Shown here piece after piece: positions 22,362-31,006 of a DNA stretch of 64,000 nucleotides. Source of the stretch: Actinomycetes bacterium (GTDB lineage: Bacteria; Actinomycetota; Acidimicrobiia; Acidimicrobiales; Palsa-688); the NCBI GenBank assembly GCA_021838445.1, contig JAKCDU010000018.1:1-64000 (forward strand), in the 5' to 3' direction. Positions within the stretch are counted from its first letter, which is position 1; each line of letters begins with the position of its first letter. The notes under the pieces were generated by a model that was given only the letters and a program-made list of their open reading frames with translations, was not told the origin of the DNA and made no database searches. The position numbers were made by a program, and so were the translations under genes.

Positions 22362-23830
22362 CGGTCTTTCTGGTGGGCGCCGGCCCTGGCGATCCGGGCC
22401 TTCTGACGTTGCGGGCGGCCGAGGTACTGGGCCGGGCCGACGCCGTGGTGCACGACCGCCTGGCCGACCCCCGGCTGCTCTCTTTGGCTCCTCCGGGGGC
22501 GGCCATGCACGACGTGGGCAAGGCCCCCGGCGGCCCGGTCCGCCAGGAGGAGATCGACCAGCTCCTGGTACGCCTCGGCCGCGTCCACCAGACGGTGGTG
22601 CGACTCAAAGGCGGGGACCCGTTCGTGTTCGGACGCGGGGGGGAGGAGGCCGTGGCGCTGGGCGCCGCCGGAGTCCCCTACGAGGTCGTCCCCGGTGTCA
22701 CGTCGGCGATCGCCGTGCCGGCCTACGCCGGGGTGCCGGTCACTCACCGGGGTCTGGCGACCTCCTTCACGGTGGTGACCGGCCACAGCCGACATGCCGT
22801 GGATCGCGAGACCGACTGGGAGTCACTGGCCCGGGCCGGGGGCACCATCGTGATCCTCATGGGTGTGGCCCACCGGGCCGAGATCGCCGCCCGGCTCATG
22901 GCGGGGGGACTCGATCCGGCTACCCCAGTGGCGGCGGTGCACTGGGGCACCCGGCCGGAGCAGACCACCGACCGCGTCCGGTTGGACCAGTTGGCCTCGA
23001 CGCCGTTGGAACCTCCTGTCACCATCGTCGTCGGCCAGGTGGCCGGACTGGAGCTCGCCTGGTACGAGCGGAGGCCGCTGTTCGCCAAGCGTGTGGTCGT
23101 CACCCGGGCCCGGGAATCGGCGTCGCAGCTGTCGTCGCGCCTGTCCGAGATGGGGGCCAGGGTGATCGAGGTGCCCACCATCCGCTTCGAGGGGCCCGCC
23201 GACGGCGGAGCAGCTCTCGAGCAGGCGGTGGCCGGCATCGCCGCCGGGAGCTACCGCTGGGTGGTGTTCACCTCGGCCCGGGCGGTGGACGCCCTCCTCG
23301 AGCGGGTGGCCGACGCCCGCCTCCTCGCCGGTTGCTCCATCGCCGCCGTGGGTCCGGCGACGGCGGCGGCGCTCGGCCCCTACCGCCTGGTGGCCGACCT
23401 CGTGGCCCCCGCCGGTCGGCGGGAGGCGGCCGGGCTGGTCGATCTGTTCCCGGCGCCGTCGGGGTCGGGCCGGGTCCTGTTCCCCAGGGCCACGCGCGGG
23501 CGCGAGACCGTGGTCGAGGGGCTGGCCGCGGCGGGCTGGCAGGTGGACCTGGTGGAGGCCTACCAGACGCTGACCGCCGAGGTGCCCGAAGCCCTGCGCC
23601 AGGAGGTAGCCGCCGCCGACGCCATCTGCTTCACCGCCTCGTCCACGGTCACGGGCTTCCTGGAGGCGGCCGGAGCGCAGGCCTTGCCCCCCGTCGTTGT
23701 CTGCATCGGGCCGGTGACCGCCGCGACCGCCCGGGAGGCCGGGGTGACGGTGAGCTCAGTGGCCGAGGACGCGTCGGTGGCCAGTCTCGCCGACGCGGTG
23801 GCGGCGGCCCTGTCGGCCCACCGGTCCTGA
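22358..23830 (+). CDS. Fused uroporphyrinogen-III C-methyltransferase / uroporphyrinogen-III synthase
   Basis: The 490-residue product joins two enzymes. Residues 1-245 are a CobA/SUMT methylase (FLVGAGPGDPGLLTLRA, VVRLKGGDPFVFGRGGEE, VTHRGLATSFTVVTGH). Residues 250-490 are HemD (VVVTRARESASQLSSRLSEMGA, WVVFTSARAVDALLER, CFTASSTVTGFLEAAG, CIGPVTAATA). HemD closes the tetrapyrrole ring and CobA methylates it toward siroheme or cobalamin. CobA-HemD fusions are common in Actinobacteria. It ends the first hem cluster; hemB and hemL follow after a 2.4-kb interruption. Confidence 0.95.
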   Translation: MTVFLVGAGPGDPGLLTLRAAEVLGRADAVVHDRLADPRLLSLAPPGAAMHDVGKAPGGPVRQEEIDQLLVRLGRVHQTVVRLKGGDPFVFGRGGEEAVALGAAGVPYEVVPGVTSAIAVPAYAGVPVTHRGLATSFTVVTGHSRHAVDRETDWESLARAGGTIVILMGVAHRAEIAARLMAGGLDPATPVAAVHWGTRPEQTTDRVRLDQLASTPLEPPVTIVVGQVAGLELAWYERRPLFAKRVVVTRARESASQLSSRLSEMGARVIEVPTIRFEGPADGGAALEQAVAGIAAGSYRWVVFTSARAVDALLERVADARLLAGCSIAAVGPATAAALGPYRLVADLVAPAGRREAAGLVDLFPAPSGSGRVLFPRATRGRETVVEGLAAAGWQVDLVEAYQTLTAEVPEALRQEVAAADAICFTASSTVTGFLEAAGAQALPPVVVCIGPVTAATAREAGVTVSSVAEDASVASLADAVAAALSAHRS

Positions 23831-23853
23831 TCGCCGACCCCGGACCTGCGGCG

Positions 23854-23904
23854 TTCAGGGGGCTGGGGGGTTCAGGGCGGCTGGGGGGTTCAGGGCCGCT
23901 CGGG
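23854..23904. repeat. Three tandem 17-18 bp G-rich repeats
   Basis: TTCAGGG(G/C)GGCTGGGGGG-type units follow one another at 23854-23870 and 23871-23888, and a diverged third unit (TTCAGGGCCGCTCGGG) overlaps the stop codon of the convergent Ddn-family gene. They lie between convergent cobA-hemD and the Ddn gene. Slippage is the simplest explanation. Confidence 0.6.
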
Positions 23905-24345
23905 TTGCAGTGCGAACATCGGGTGGCGGCCGCCGGCGGCGGTGAGCTCGGTGTCGCTCGAGTCGGGCCCGACCCCCTCGAAGAACATTCCCACCTCGAA
24001 CTTCCAGCGCCGCAGGTAGGCGCGCAGCACCGGGGCTTTGGCCTCGTCGGCGAGCTCCACGGCCCGGAAGCGCTCCCGGTGCCGGCCCCGCCGGAGGGTG
24101 ATCTCACCGTCCGCGGCACGGACATTGCGCACCCACTCGGTCTCACCGCGTGGGGCCACCAGGTACCGGACACCGTCCAGGTCCAGCAGGTTTACCGGGG
24201 TCCGGCGGGTCTGGCCCGATCGACGCCCCCTCACCTCGAGCTCGCGGGAACCGAGGACGCTCACCCCGGCCCGGGTGGCGCCTGCCACCAGGCGGTTGAA
24301 CACGTTGCGGGTGAACCAATCCGGCGCTCTGTAGGTAGTGCTCAT
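23890..24345 (-). CDS. Deazaflavin-dependent nitroreductase-family protein (second copy)
   Basis: The ~151-residue product belongs to the same Ddn/DUF385 split-barrel family as the gene at 4331: ELEVRGRRSGQTRRTPVNLLDLDGVRYLVAPRGETEWVRNVRAADG matches the family F420-binding region (each block shorter than 20 residues is typical). ATG 24345 is chosen over GTG 24351 because AGGA lies nine bases upstream. It is divergent from a TetR gene across a 73-base region holding an inverted repeat, so that TetR probably regulates it. The substrate is unknown. Confidence 0.87.
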   Translation of the reverse strand: MSTTYRAPDWFTRNVFNRLVAGATRAGVSVLGSRELEVRGRRSGQTRRTPVNLLDLDGVRYLVAPRGETEWVRNVRAADGEITLRRGRHRERFRAVELADEAKAPVLRAYLRRWKFEVGMFFEGVGPDSSDTELTAAGGRHPMFALQPERP

Positions 24346-24362
24346 GAACACTGATCCTAAAG

Positions 24363-24396
24363 GAGAACAGTATTCACGTCAATGATGGGTGTTCTC
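24363..24396. promoter_or_regulatory. Inverted repeat in Ddn/TetR divergent promoter
   Basis: GAGAACA at 24363-24369 and TGTTCTC at 24390-24396 are exact reverse complements separated by 20 bases. They sit in the short divergent promoter and are the best candidate for the TetR operator. Confidence 0.5.
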
Positions 24397-24418
24397 GAAC
24401 TCTTGCTAGGTTGGCGTC

Positions 24419-25105
24419 ATGACCGCAGGCCAGTCGGCCCGGGCCCGGGTCCGGGCCGCGCTCACCAGGGAGATACTGCAGGCCGCTCGCGACGAGCTGG
24501 CCGAGGTGGGTCCGTCAGCTCTGTCGCTGCGATCGGTGGCGCGCCGCCTCGGGATGGTGCCGTCGGCCCTGTACCGCTATTTCCCGTCCCGGGACGCGCT
24601 GCTCACCGCCTTGATCCTCGAGGCCTATGAGGGCGTCGGCGCGGCGGCCCAGGCCGCAGTGGAGGAGGCCGCTGGGAGCCCGCTGGAGCGATGGCGGGCG
24701 CTGTGCCGGGCGGTGCGGTCCTGGGGTCACCTCCACCCCCAGCAGTGGGCGCTCATCTATGGTTCACCGGTGCCCGGCTACGCCGCGCCGGAAGCCACGG
24801 TGCGGGCCGCGCTGCGCATCACCGACGCGGTGACGGGCATCCTGCGCGACGCACCCGGGGCCCGACCCCCCGAAGTCGTGGCCCCACCCGCCCCTTTCCC
24901 CGATGCGGTGGTCGAGCCGATCCGGCAGGCCCTGCTACCCGGCCGCGACACCGCGACGGTGACCGCCGCGGTGCTGGCCTGGACCTCCCTGGTGGGGATG
25001 GTCAGCCTGGAGCTGTTCGGCCACTACAAGGGGGGAAGCACGGATTTCGAGGCTTTGTTCGGCTACGCCATGGACCTCGCCGGCCGGGCCGCCGGCCTGT
25101 CCTGA
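24419..25105 (+). CDS. TetR-family regulator
   Basis: The 228-residue product has an N-terminal TetR HTH: REILQAARDELAEVGPSALSLRSVARRLGMVPSALYRYFPSRDALLTALI. The C-terminal domain (WTSLVGMVSLELFGHYKG near the end) is of the TetR_C_13/WHG-like kind common in Actinobacteria. By divergent position it likely represses the Ddn-family gene and itself. The ligand is unknown. Confidence 0.9.
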   Translation: MTAGQSARARVRAALTREILQAARDELAEVGPSALSLRSVARRLGMVPSALYRYFPSRDALLTALILEAYEGVGAAAQAAVEEAAGSPLERWRALCRAVRSWGHLHPQQWALIYGSPVPGYAAPEATVRAALRITDAVTGILRDAPGARPPEVVAPPAPFPDAVVEPIRQALLPGRDTATVTAAVLAWTSLVGMVSLELFGHYKGGSTDFEALFGYAMDLAGRAAGLS

Positions 25106-25244
25106 CCGGGCCGCCGACCTGTTCTGGTCGGGTCGTGGCCGGCCCGTGACCGGGTCGCTGGACGGAGCCCCGACCGGGGCCCGGTACGTGTCATGGATCC
25201 CGCTGCGCCGGGCTCCCCCGTCGATGGCCCGGTGGGCCGGTTGA

Positions 25245-25541
25245 TCAGGCGGTTCCCGACAAACGGCGAATCTCGGACTCGAGCGCAGCCACCTGCGCTT
25301 CGAGAGCGAGGAGGCGCTTGATCCCGGCCAGGGTCATCCCCTCACCGGCCAGCTCGGTGACCCGCTGGACCAGGGTGATCTCGGCGCGGCTGTAGCGGCG
25401 CTGACCGCCCTCGGAGCGCCCCGGGCACACCAGCTGCTCGGAGTCGAGGCGGCGCAGGTAGGCCGGCTGAACGTCGAGCATCGAGGAGACCTGCCCCACG
25501 GTGTAGACGGGCGCATGTATGTCGTCGAAGGGAAGCGGCAT
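25245..25541 (-). CDS. MerR-family heat-shock repressor, HspR-like
   Basis: The 98-residue product from ATG 25541 is VYTVGQVSSMLDVQPAYLRRLDSEQLVCPGRSEGGQRRYSR followed by a short coiled helix with LAGIKRLLALEAQVAALE. This is the HspR pattern (a MerR domain without a ligand domain). HspR represses heat-shock genes together with DnaK. It lies 155 bases downstream of hsp20 on the same strand, so the repressor is probably cotranscribed with its target. The region between start and upstream in-frame codons has no good ribosome site, so the start is moderately uncertain. Confidence 0.82.
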   Translation of the reverse strand: MPLPFDDIHAPVYTVGQVSSMLDVQPAYLRRLDSEQLVCPGRSEGGQRRYSRAEITLVQRVTELAGEGMTLAGIKRLLALEAQVAALESEIRRLSGTA

Positions 25542-25696
25542 GATGATGATCGCAGGGGTGGGCGGCCTGCGGACCACCCACCCCGGTTCCTGCTCCTTCC
25601 GTGCGTGATTATCTGTCTGGACGACCCGGCCTGGCACCGGTTGGGACCGGCTCCACACCGCCGACGGGTTCGACGGTGGGCCGGCCCCGGCGGCGG

Positions 25697-26116
25697 TCAG
25701 ACGGTGAGCGCCTCCCGGTTGCCCACCTGGACCTCGATCTTGCGCGGCTTGGCCTGTTCGGCCACGGGGATCTCGATGCGGAGAACCCCGTCCTGGTAAC
25801 GGGCCGAGAGGTGTTCGGCATCGAGGGTCTCACCGAGGAACAGCTGGCGGCTGAACGTGCCGTAGGACCGCTCGGCCACCAGCAGCTCGGCCGCTTCGGC
25901 GTTGTGACGCTCCCTCTTGGCGTGGACGGTGAGCACGTTGCGCTCGACGGTCAAGTCGATGGAGTCCGGTACGACTCCGGGCATATCCATCTCCACCACG
26001 AACTGATCGCCTGAACGGAAGGCGTCCATGGGCATGGCGGCCGGCCGGGCCGGGGTGCCGAACACCTGGCTCGTCAGGCGATCCAACTCGCGGAACGGAT
26101 CGGTGCGCATCAACAT
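25697..26116 (-). CDS. Small heat-shock protein (Hsp20/alpha-crystallin)
   Basis: The 139-residue product has a short N-terminal helix (DPFRELDRLTSQVFG) and an alpha-crystallin domain with DMPGVVPDSIDLTVERNVLTV and the C-terminal YQDGVLRIEIPVAE (the A-x-x-x-n-G-v-L signature) plus a RKIEV tail. It is an ATP-independent holdase. ATG 26116 is chosen because AAAGGAG lies 11 bases upstream; the track start would place that site inside the gene. A sigma-70-like promoter and an overlapping inverted repeat lie 50-100 bases upstream. Confidence 0.93.
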   Translation of the reverse strand: MLMRTDPFRELDRLTSQVFGTPARPAAMPMDAFRSGDQFVVEMDMPGVVPDSIDLTVERNVLTVHAKRERHNAEAAELLVAERSYGTFSRQLFLGETLDAEHLSARYQDGVLRIEIPVAEQAKPRKIEVQVGNREALTV

Positions 26117-26164
26117 TTGATGACCCACTCCTTTCATATTCACTACCCAACTCTTCCGAACATA

Positions 26165-26220
26165 AGTGTAGCGTATGCAACAGAGAAGTTACAACTGAAC
26201 TTGCAGATTGTTAGGTTGTA
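26165..26220 (-). promoter_or_regulatory. hsp20 promoter with overlapping inverted repeat
   Basis: On the minus strand TTGTAA and TACACT are spaced by 18 bases (26189-26194 and 26165-26170), a fair sigma-70 promoter placing the start of transcription about 42 bases before the hsp20 ATG. TACAAC (26190-26195) and GTTGTA (26215-26220) form an inverted repeat overlapping the -35 box. The classical HAIR sequence CTTGAGT-N7-ACTCAAG is not present, so an HspR operator here would be divergent in sequence. The right arm also lies just upstream of hemB. Confidence 0.45.
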
Positions 26221-26231
26221 GCCTGCCCCCC

Positions 26232-27215
26232 GTGGGATTCCCCGAGACCCGTATGCGCCGCTTGCGCGCCCATCCGCGCCTGCGTCAGATGGTGGCCGAG
26301 ACGGACCTGTCGCCCGAGGACCTCATCGCCCCCCTCTTCGTCCGGGAGGGCATCGACATCCCCCAGCCCATCGTCTCCCTGCCAGGGGTGGTCCAGCACA
26401 CGGTGGACAGCCTGGTCGCAGAAGCCCGTCGCCTGCACTCGCTGGGGGTTCCCGCTCTCGTGCTGTTCGGCGTCCCGGAGACCAAGGACGCCATCGGGAG
26501 CGGGGCTTCCGATCCCCACGGGATCGTCCAGGTGGCCCTACGCCGCCTGGCCGAGGAGGTCGGCGGGCAGATGGTGCTCATCGCCGACCTGTGCCTCGAC
26601 GAGTACACCGATCACGGTCATTGCGGGATCGTCGACCGGCGCGGCGCGGTGGATAACGATGCGACCCTCGAGCGCTACCAGGCCGTCGCTCTGGCCCAGG
26701 CCGCGGCCGGAGCCGACATGGTCGCTCCCTCGGGGATGATGGACGGCCAGGTGGCGGCCATCCGCCGGGCCCTCGACGGGGGTGGCTTCGCGTCGCTGCC
26801 CATCCTCGCCTACGCCGCCAAGTACGCGTCCGCCCTCTACGGGCCCTTCCGCGACGCCGTGGACGTGACCATCGCCGGTGGCGGGGACCGCTGCGGTTAC
26901 CAGCAGGACCACCGCAACCGGCGCGAGGCCGTGCGGGAGGTCCTCCTCGACGTAGCCGAGGGCGCCGACATGGTGATGGTCAAACCCGCCCTGGCCTACC
27001 TGGACGTGATCGCCGAGGTTCGCCGGAGGGTCGACCTGCCCGTCGCCGCCTACCACGTCTCCGGGGAGTACTCGATGATCAAGGCCGCGGCCGCCCAGGG
27101 GTGGATCGACGGGCCGGCGGTGGCCCTCGAGCACACCATGGCCATCAAACGGGCGGGCGCCGATGTCATCCTCACCTACCTGGCCGGCGAGCTGGCGGAG
27201 GTGCTCAATGGCTGA
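26232..27215 (+). CDS. hemB: Delta-aminolevulinic acid dehydratase (porphobilinogen synthase)
   Basis: GTG 26232 gives a 327-residue protein beginning MGFPETRMRRLRAHPRLRQMV. The metal site reads DLCLDEYTDHGHCG, aspartate-rich rather than the tri-cysteine zinc type, suggesting a Mg-dependent enzyme. The two Schiff-base lysines are in LAYAAKYASALYGPFRDA and MVMVKPALAYLD. It condenses two ALA molecules. It overlaps hemL by eight bases and is divergent from hsp20. Confidence 0.95.
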   Translation: MGFPETRMRRLRAHPRLRQMVAETDLSPEDLIAPLFVREGIDIPQPIVSLPGVVQHTVDSLVAEARRLHSLGVPALVLFGVPETKDAIGSGASDPHGIVQVALRRLAEEVGGQMVLIADLCLDEYTDHGHCGIVDRRGAVDNDATLERYQAVALAQAAAGADMVAPSGMMDGQVAAIRRALDGGGFASLPILAYAAKYASALYGPFRDAVDVTIAGGGDRCGYQQDHRNRREAVREVLLDVAEGADMVMVKPALAYLDVIAEVRRRVDLPVAAYHVSGEYSMIKAAAAQGWIDGPAVALEHTMAIKRAGADVILTYLAGELAEVLNG

Positions 27216-28482
27216 GCCGACGATGGGCGATCCGACCGGGACGACCCGCTCCGAAGCCCTCTTCGACCGGGCCCAGCGGGTGATACCCGGGGGGGTGAAC
27301 TCGCCGGTACGGGCCTTCCGCTCGGTGGGCGGCACCCCGTACTTCGTGGCCCGGGCCGAAGGGGCCTACGTGTGGGACGTGGACGGCCATCGCTACATCG
27401 ACTTCGTGCAGTCCTACGGGGCGTCCCTCCTCGGCCACGCCCACCCCAAGGTGGTCGAGGCCATAGTTGCGGCGGCGGGTGACGGCACCTCCTTCGGGGC
27501 TCCGACCGAGCGGGAGGTGCGCCTGGCCGAAGAGATATCGGCTCGGGTTCCCGGCTGCGACCTGGTGCGCCTCGTCAATAGTGGTACCGAGGCGACCATG
27601 TCGGCGGTGCGGGTGGCACGCGGCGCCACCGGGCGTGACCGGATCGTGCTGTTCTCGGGCTGCTACCACGGTCACAGCGACGGCCTGCTCGCCGGTGGGG
27701 GCAGCGGGGTGGCCACGCTGGGTTTGCCGGCGTCGGCCGGCGTGACCCGGGCCGCGGTGGCCGACACCCTGGTGGTTCCCTACAACCAGGTGCCGGCGCT
27801 CACCGGCGAGGAGGCCTGCGTCATCGTCGAGCCGGTCGCCGCCAACATGGGACTGGTGCCTCCCGCCCCCGGTTTCCTCGAGGGCCTGCGGGCCGAGTGC
27901 GACCGGACGGGCACGGTGCTCATCTTCGACGAGGTGATCACCGGATTCCGTTTGGCCTACGGGGGCGCCGCCGAGGTGACCGGGGTGCGCCCCGACCTGT
28001 GGTGCTTCGGGAAGGTGATCGGCGGGGGGCTCCCTCTGGCCGCCTTCGCCGGCCGGCGCGATCTGATGGAGCAGCTGGCCCCCGTCGGGCCCGTCTATCA
28101 GGCCGGGACCCTGTCGGGTAACCCTCTGGCTACCGCCGCCGGACTGGCCGTGCTCTCCCTCCTCGACCGGGCCGCCTACCGGGAGCTGACCGGGCGGGTC
28201 GGACGCCTGGCCGCCGGCCTGGGCTCCGCCCTCGGGGCCGGGGTGCAGGTGCCGCTGGCCGGGCCCCTGCTGGGCGTGTTCTTCGCCGCCGAGCCCGTGG
28301 TCGATTACGAAGGCTCCAAGGCCTCGGCCGCTACCGGGCGCTACCCGGGCCTGATGCACGGCCTGCTCGAGCGGGGAGTGGCGGTGGCCCCCGGGGCCTA
28401 CGAGGTCATGTTCCCCAGCCTGGCCCACACCGACTCCGACCTGGAGGCCACCGTCGAGGCGTTCGCGGCGGCCGCCGGGTAG
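27208..28482 (+). CDS. hemL: Glutamate-1-semialdehyde 2,1-aminomutase
   Basis: ATG 27208 (GGAGG seven bases upstream) gives 424 residues. The PLP-dependent class III aminotransferase signatures are complete: VIPGGVNSPVRAF, LVNSGTEATMSAVRVARG, CYHGHSDG, IFDEVITGFR and the PLP lysine in CFGKVIGGGLPLAAF. It converts the HemA product to 5-aminolevulinate. Its stop lies only three bases from the stop of the convergent reductase gene. Confidence 0.96.
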   Translation: MAEPTMGDPTGTTRSEALFDRAQRVIPGGVNSPVRAFRSVGGTPYFVARAEGAYVWDVDGHRYIDFVQSYGASLLGHAHPKVVEAIVAAAGDGTSFGAPTEREVRLAEEISARVPGCDLVRLVNSGTEATMSAVRVARGATGRDRIVLFSGCYHGHSDGLLAGGGSGVATLGLPASAGVTRAAVADTLVVPYNQVPALTGEEACVIVEPVAANMGLVPPAPGFLEGLRAECDRTGTVLIFDEVITGFRLAYGGAAEVTGVRPDLWCFGKVIGGGLPLAAFAGRRDLMEQLAPVGPVYQAGTLSGNPLATAAGLAVLSLLDRAAYRELTGRVGRLAAGLGSALGAGVQVPLAGPLLGVFFAAEPVVDYEGSKASAATGRYPGLMHGLLERGVAVAPGAYEVMFPSLAHTDSDLEATVEAFAAAAG

Positions 28483-28485
28483 CGG

Positions 28486-29781
28486 TCAGGCAGCTTCTGG
28501 CACTAGACGCGACAGCTTGGTGAGGGCCCGGTAGGCGGCCTCGGCCGGTCCCAGCTCGTCGGGGCGCAGCAGGTTGGCCATGATGCGCAGGACCCACTCC
28601 ATGAGGCTGCGGCTGCGCATGCCGGTGCTGACCAGGACCCGCATGATCTCGGGATGGCCGATCACCCGGACGAAGGCGCGGGCCACGCGGTAGTACAGGT
28701 CGTACTCGGCGTGCAGGCGCTGCTCGTAGGAGGTCAGGGCCAGACCGTCTCCGCTGCTCAGAGCCAGGTCGACCGCTTCGGCGGCCCAGCGTCCCGACTC
28801 GTAGGCGTAGGCGATGCCCTCGCCATTGAACGGGTTGATGGTGCCCCCAGCGTCACCCACGACCAGCCAGGTCGGGCCCGAGTGGGGGCCGACCGACAGG
28901 CCCATGGGCAGGCGGCCGCCGGTGGCCGGCCCGCAGGCCGTCTCGGGGCGGATGTCCCACGACGGCGGCGCGTACTCGGCGAAGCTCTGCAGGAGGTGGG
29001 TGGTGTTGACGGCCTTCCACTGGTTGAACGTCGACAGCAGGCCCACGCCCACGTTGATCCGCCCGTCGCCCACCGGGAAGATCCACCCGTAGCCGGGCAG
29101 GACGTTCCCGGCTCGGTCCCGGATGTCGAGCCAGCTGTCGATCCACGGCTCGTCGTGGCGGGGCGACGTCCAGTAGCCCCGGATGGCCATACCCAGCGGG
29201 TAGGACCGGTTGCGGCTGGTGCCGAGGCTGCGCCCGAACCGGGAGTTGGCCCCGTCGGCCACCACGGTGTAGCGGGCTCTGACCTCGACCGGGCTACCGT
29301 CGCCGCTCTTGGGTTTGACCAGCGCACCACGGACCAGCCCATTGACGGTGATGGGCTCCACCGCCTCGGTGGCGTCCCACACCGTGGCCCCCGCCTTCGA
29401 CGCTCTATCAGCGACGAGGGCGTCGAGGTCCTTGCGGGTGATCACGTACCCGTAGCCCGGCAGGGTCGGGTGGCCGGGCCACTGCAGCTCCAGGGTGCGC
29501 CCGAAGCCGTGGGACCGCAGGCCGCTGTAGCGGTGCCCGGAGCCGGCGAGCTCCTCGGCCAGGCCCATATCCTCGAGCTGGCGGACCGAGCGGGGGGTCA
29601 ACCCGTCACCGCAGGTCTTCTCCCGGGGGTAACGCTTGCGCTCGACCATGACCACGTCGTGGCCGGCGCCGGCCAACCAGTAGGCGCAGGCCGAGCCCGA
29701 CGGGCCGCCCCCGATCACCAATACGTCGCACCGACGCGGTGCCGGGGGGTCGTAGCGGTGCTCGGCGTGGTCGTCGGCCAT
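28486..29781 (-). CDS. Geranylgeranyl-reductase-family flavoprotein, menaquinone reductase (MenJ)-like
   Basis: The 431-residue product has an FAD dinucleotide fold (CDVLVIGGGPSGSACAYWLAGAG), the family motif ERKRYPREKTCGDGLTPRSV, PGYGWIFPVGDGRINVGVG and GDAGGTINPFNGEGIAYA. Family members saturate isoprenoid chains; the mycobacterial homologue MenJ reduces one unit of the menaquinone tail. Its position next to the complex I operon, which reduces menaquinone, is conserved in Actinobacteria and supports that role. It is divergent from nuoA. Confidence 0.88.
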   Translation of the reverse strand: MADDHAEHRYDPPAPRRCDVLVIGGGPSGSACAYWLAGAGHDVVMVERKRYPREKTCGDGLTPRSVRQLEDMGLAEELAGSGHRYSGLRSHGFGRTLELQWPGHPTLPGYGYVITRKDLDALVADRASKAGATVWDATEAVEPITVNGLVRGALVKPKSGDGSPVEVRARYTVVADGANSRFGRSLGTSRNRSYPLGMAIRGYWTSPRHDEPWIDSWLDIRDRAGNVLPGYGWIFPVGDGRINVGVGLLSTFNQWKAVNTTHLLQSFAEYAPPSWDIRPETACGPATGGRLPMGLSVGPHSGPTWLVVGDAGGTINPFNGEGIAYAYESGRWAAEAVDLALSSGDGLALTSYEQRLHAEYDLYYRVARAFVRVIGHPEIMRVLVSTGMRSRSLMEWVLRIMANLLRPDELGPAEAAYRALTKLSRLVPEAA

Positions 29782-29820
29782 GTCAGAAACTTACCGGAAC
29801 CCCTCGCCTATACCTTCACC

Positions 29821-29852
29821 GTGGGCCGGGCCCGGGCGTGGGCCGGGCCCGG
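29821..29852. repeat. Direct repeat upstream of nuoA
   Basis: The 15-base unit GTGGGCCGGGCCCGG occurs twice (29821-29835 and 29838-29852). Each copy contains a GGGCC-G-GGCCC palindrome. It lies in the 125-base divergent region between the menJ-like gene and nuoA and could be a regulatory site for either. Confidence 0.5.
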
Positions 29853-29906
29853 CCGGCTCGGCGCGATTGGCGGTAGCCGACCCCCCGGGCGGTAGCATCC
29901 CCGGTC

Positions 29907-30449
29907 GTGGTGCAGTACCTGCCGATTTTGCTCCTGATCGTCCTCGTGGCGCTCTTCGCCGGCGGTTCCGCCGCCGGATCGCGCGCGCTCGGTCCCAAGA
30001 GGCCGACCGCGGCCAAGCAGGGCCCTTACGAATCGGGGATCGCCCCCCGCTTCGGCCCGGCGGCCCGCTTCCCGGTGCGGTTCTACCTGGTGGCCATGAT
30101 CTTCATCATCTTCGACATCGAGGTGATCTTCCTGTACCCGTGGGCGGTGATGTACCACCAGCTGTCCACTTTCGGGCTGGCCGAGATGGCGGCCTTCGCG
30201 GTCGTGGTGTTCATCGCCTTCGCCTACCTGGTCTCCAACGGCGCCCTCGACTGGGGGCCCCGCCAGCGGCGCGGTGGGCGGGCACCCGTGCAGCTGGCCC
30301 GTAGCACGACCTCGTCGGTGCGTCGGGTGCCCCGCCCGGTCGAGCTGGTCAACGGGGTGGCTCCCCGGCCGCTCGACTCGCCGCCCGGGGCCCGACCCGC
30401 GCCGGCTGAGGCGCCGAACCCATACGACCAGCCCGTGAAGAGCGCATAG
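29907..30449 (+). CDS. nuoA: NADH-quinone oxidoreductase subunit A
   Basis: The 180-residue membrane subunit has three helices, with the conserved [11 protein letters not shown] loop and [24 protein letters not shown]. The C-terminus runs about 60 residues past the usual end and is proline-rich, with no recognised domain. GTG start. First gene of the nuoA-N operon, which pumps protons while passing electrons from NADH to menaquinone. Confidence 0.95.
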   Translation: MVQYLPILLLIVLVALFAGGSAAGSRALGPKRPTAAKQGPYESGIAPRFGPAARFPVRFYLVAMIFIIFDIEVIFLYPWAVMYHQLSTFGLAEMAAFAVVVFIAFAYLVSNGALDWGPRQRRGGRAPVQLARSTTSSVRRVPRPVELVNGVAPRPLDSPPGARPAPAEAPNPYDQPVKSA

Positions 30450-30457
30450 GAGTTTCA

Positions 30458-31006
30458 GTGGGACTCGAGAACCTCCAGCACAACTTCCTCACTGGGACCC
30501 TCGAAGGTTTCGTCAAGTGGGCCCGGGCCTCCAGCTCGTGGGGCGCCAACTTCGGCTTGGCCTGCTGCGCCATGGAGATGATGGCCGCCGGGGCTGCCAA
30601 CTTCGATCTGGCCCGCTTCGGCATGGAGGTCTTTCGCGCCTCCCCCCGCCAGGCCGACGTGATGATCGTCGCCGGCCGGGTCAGCCAGAAGATGGCGCCG
30701 GTGCTGCGCCAGGTCTACGACCAGATGATGGAACCCAAGTGGGTCATCTCCATGGGGGTGTGCGCCAGCACCGGTGGCATGTTCAACAACTACGCCATCG
30801 TGCAGGGCGTCGATCAGATCGTCCCGGTGGACGTCTACGCCCCGGGGTGCCCGCCCGGGCCCGAGACGCTGATCCACTCCATCCTCACCCTCCACCAGAA
30901 GATCCGCACCGGCGAGATCACCCGCCGGGTGGCCACCGGCACCGGGGCCGGCATCCATCTAGACAGCTCCACGGTGCGCCCGCCCGTGCGGGTCCGCGTT
31001 TCATGA
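30458..31006 (+). CDS. nuoB: NADH-quinone oxidoreductase subunit B
   Basis: The 182-residue subunit carries the N2 iron-sulfur cluster. Ligands are visible in [21 protein letters not shown] and [10 protein letters not shown]. The GTG start at 30458 has TAGGAG five bases upstream. N2 is the last cluster before quinone. It overlaps nuoC as ATGA. Confidence 0.96.
   Translation: MGLENLQHNFLTGTLEGFVKWARASSSWGANFGLACCAMEMMAAGAANFDLARFGMEVFRASPRQADVMIVAGRVSQKMAPVLRQVYDQMMEPKWVISMGVCASTGGMFNNYAIVQGVDQIVPVDVYAPGCPPGPETLIHSILTLHQKIRTGEITRRVATGTGAGIHLDSSTVRPPVRVRVS

Noticed and set aside
23332-24354. 340-codon plus-strand ORF
   Set aside because: Chimeric shadow: out-of-frame over hemD, then antisense of the Ddn-family gene.
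26120-26220. Classical HAIR operator for HspR
   Set aside because: No CTTGAGT-N7-ACTCAAG or close variant found on either strand; only a different inverted repeat is present.
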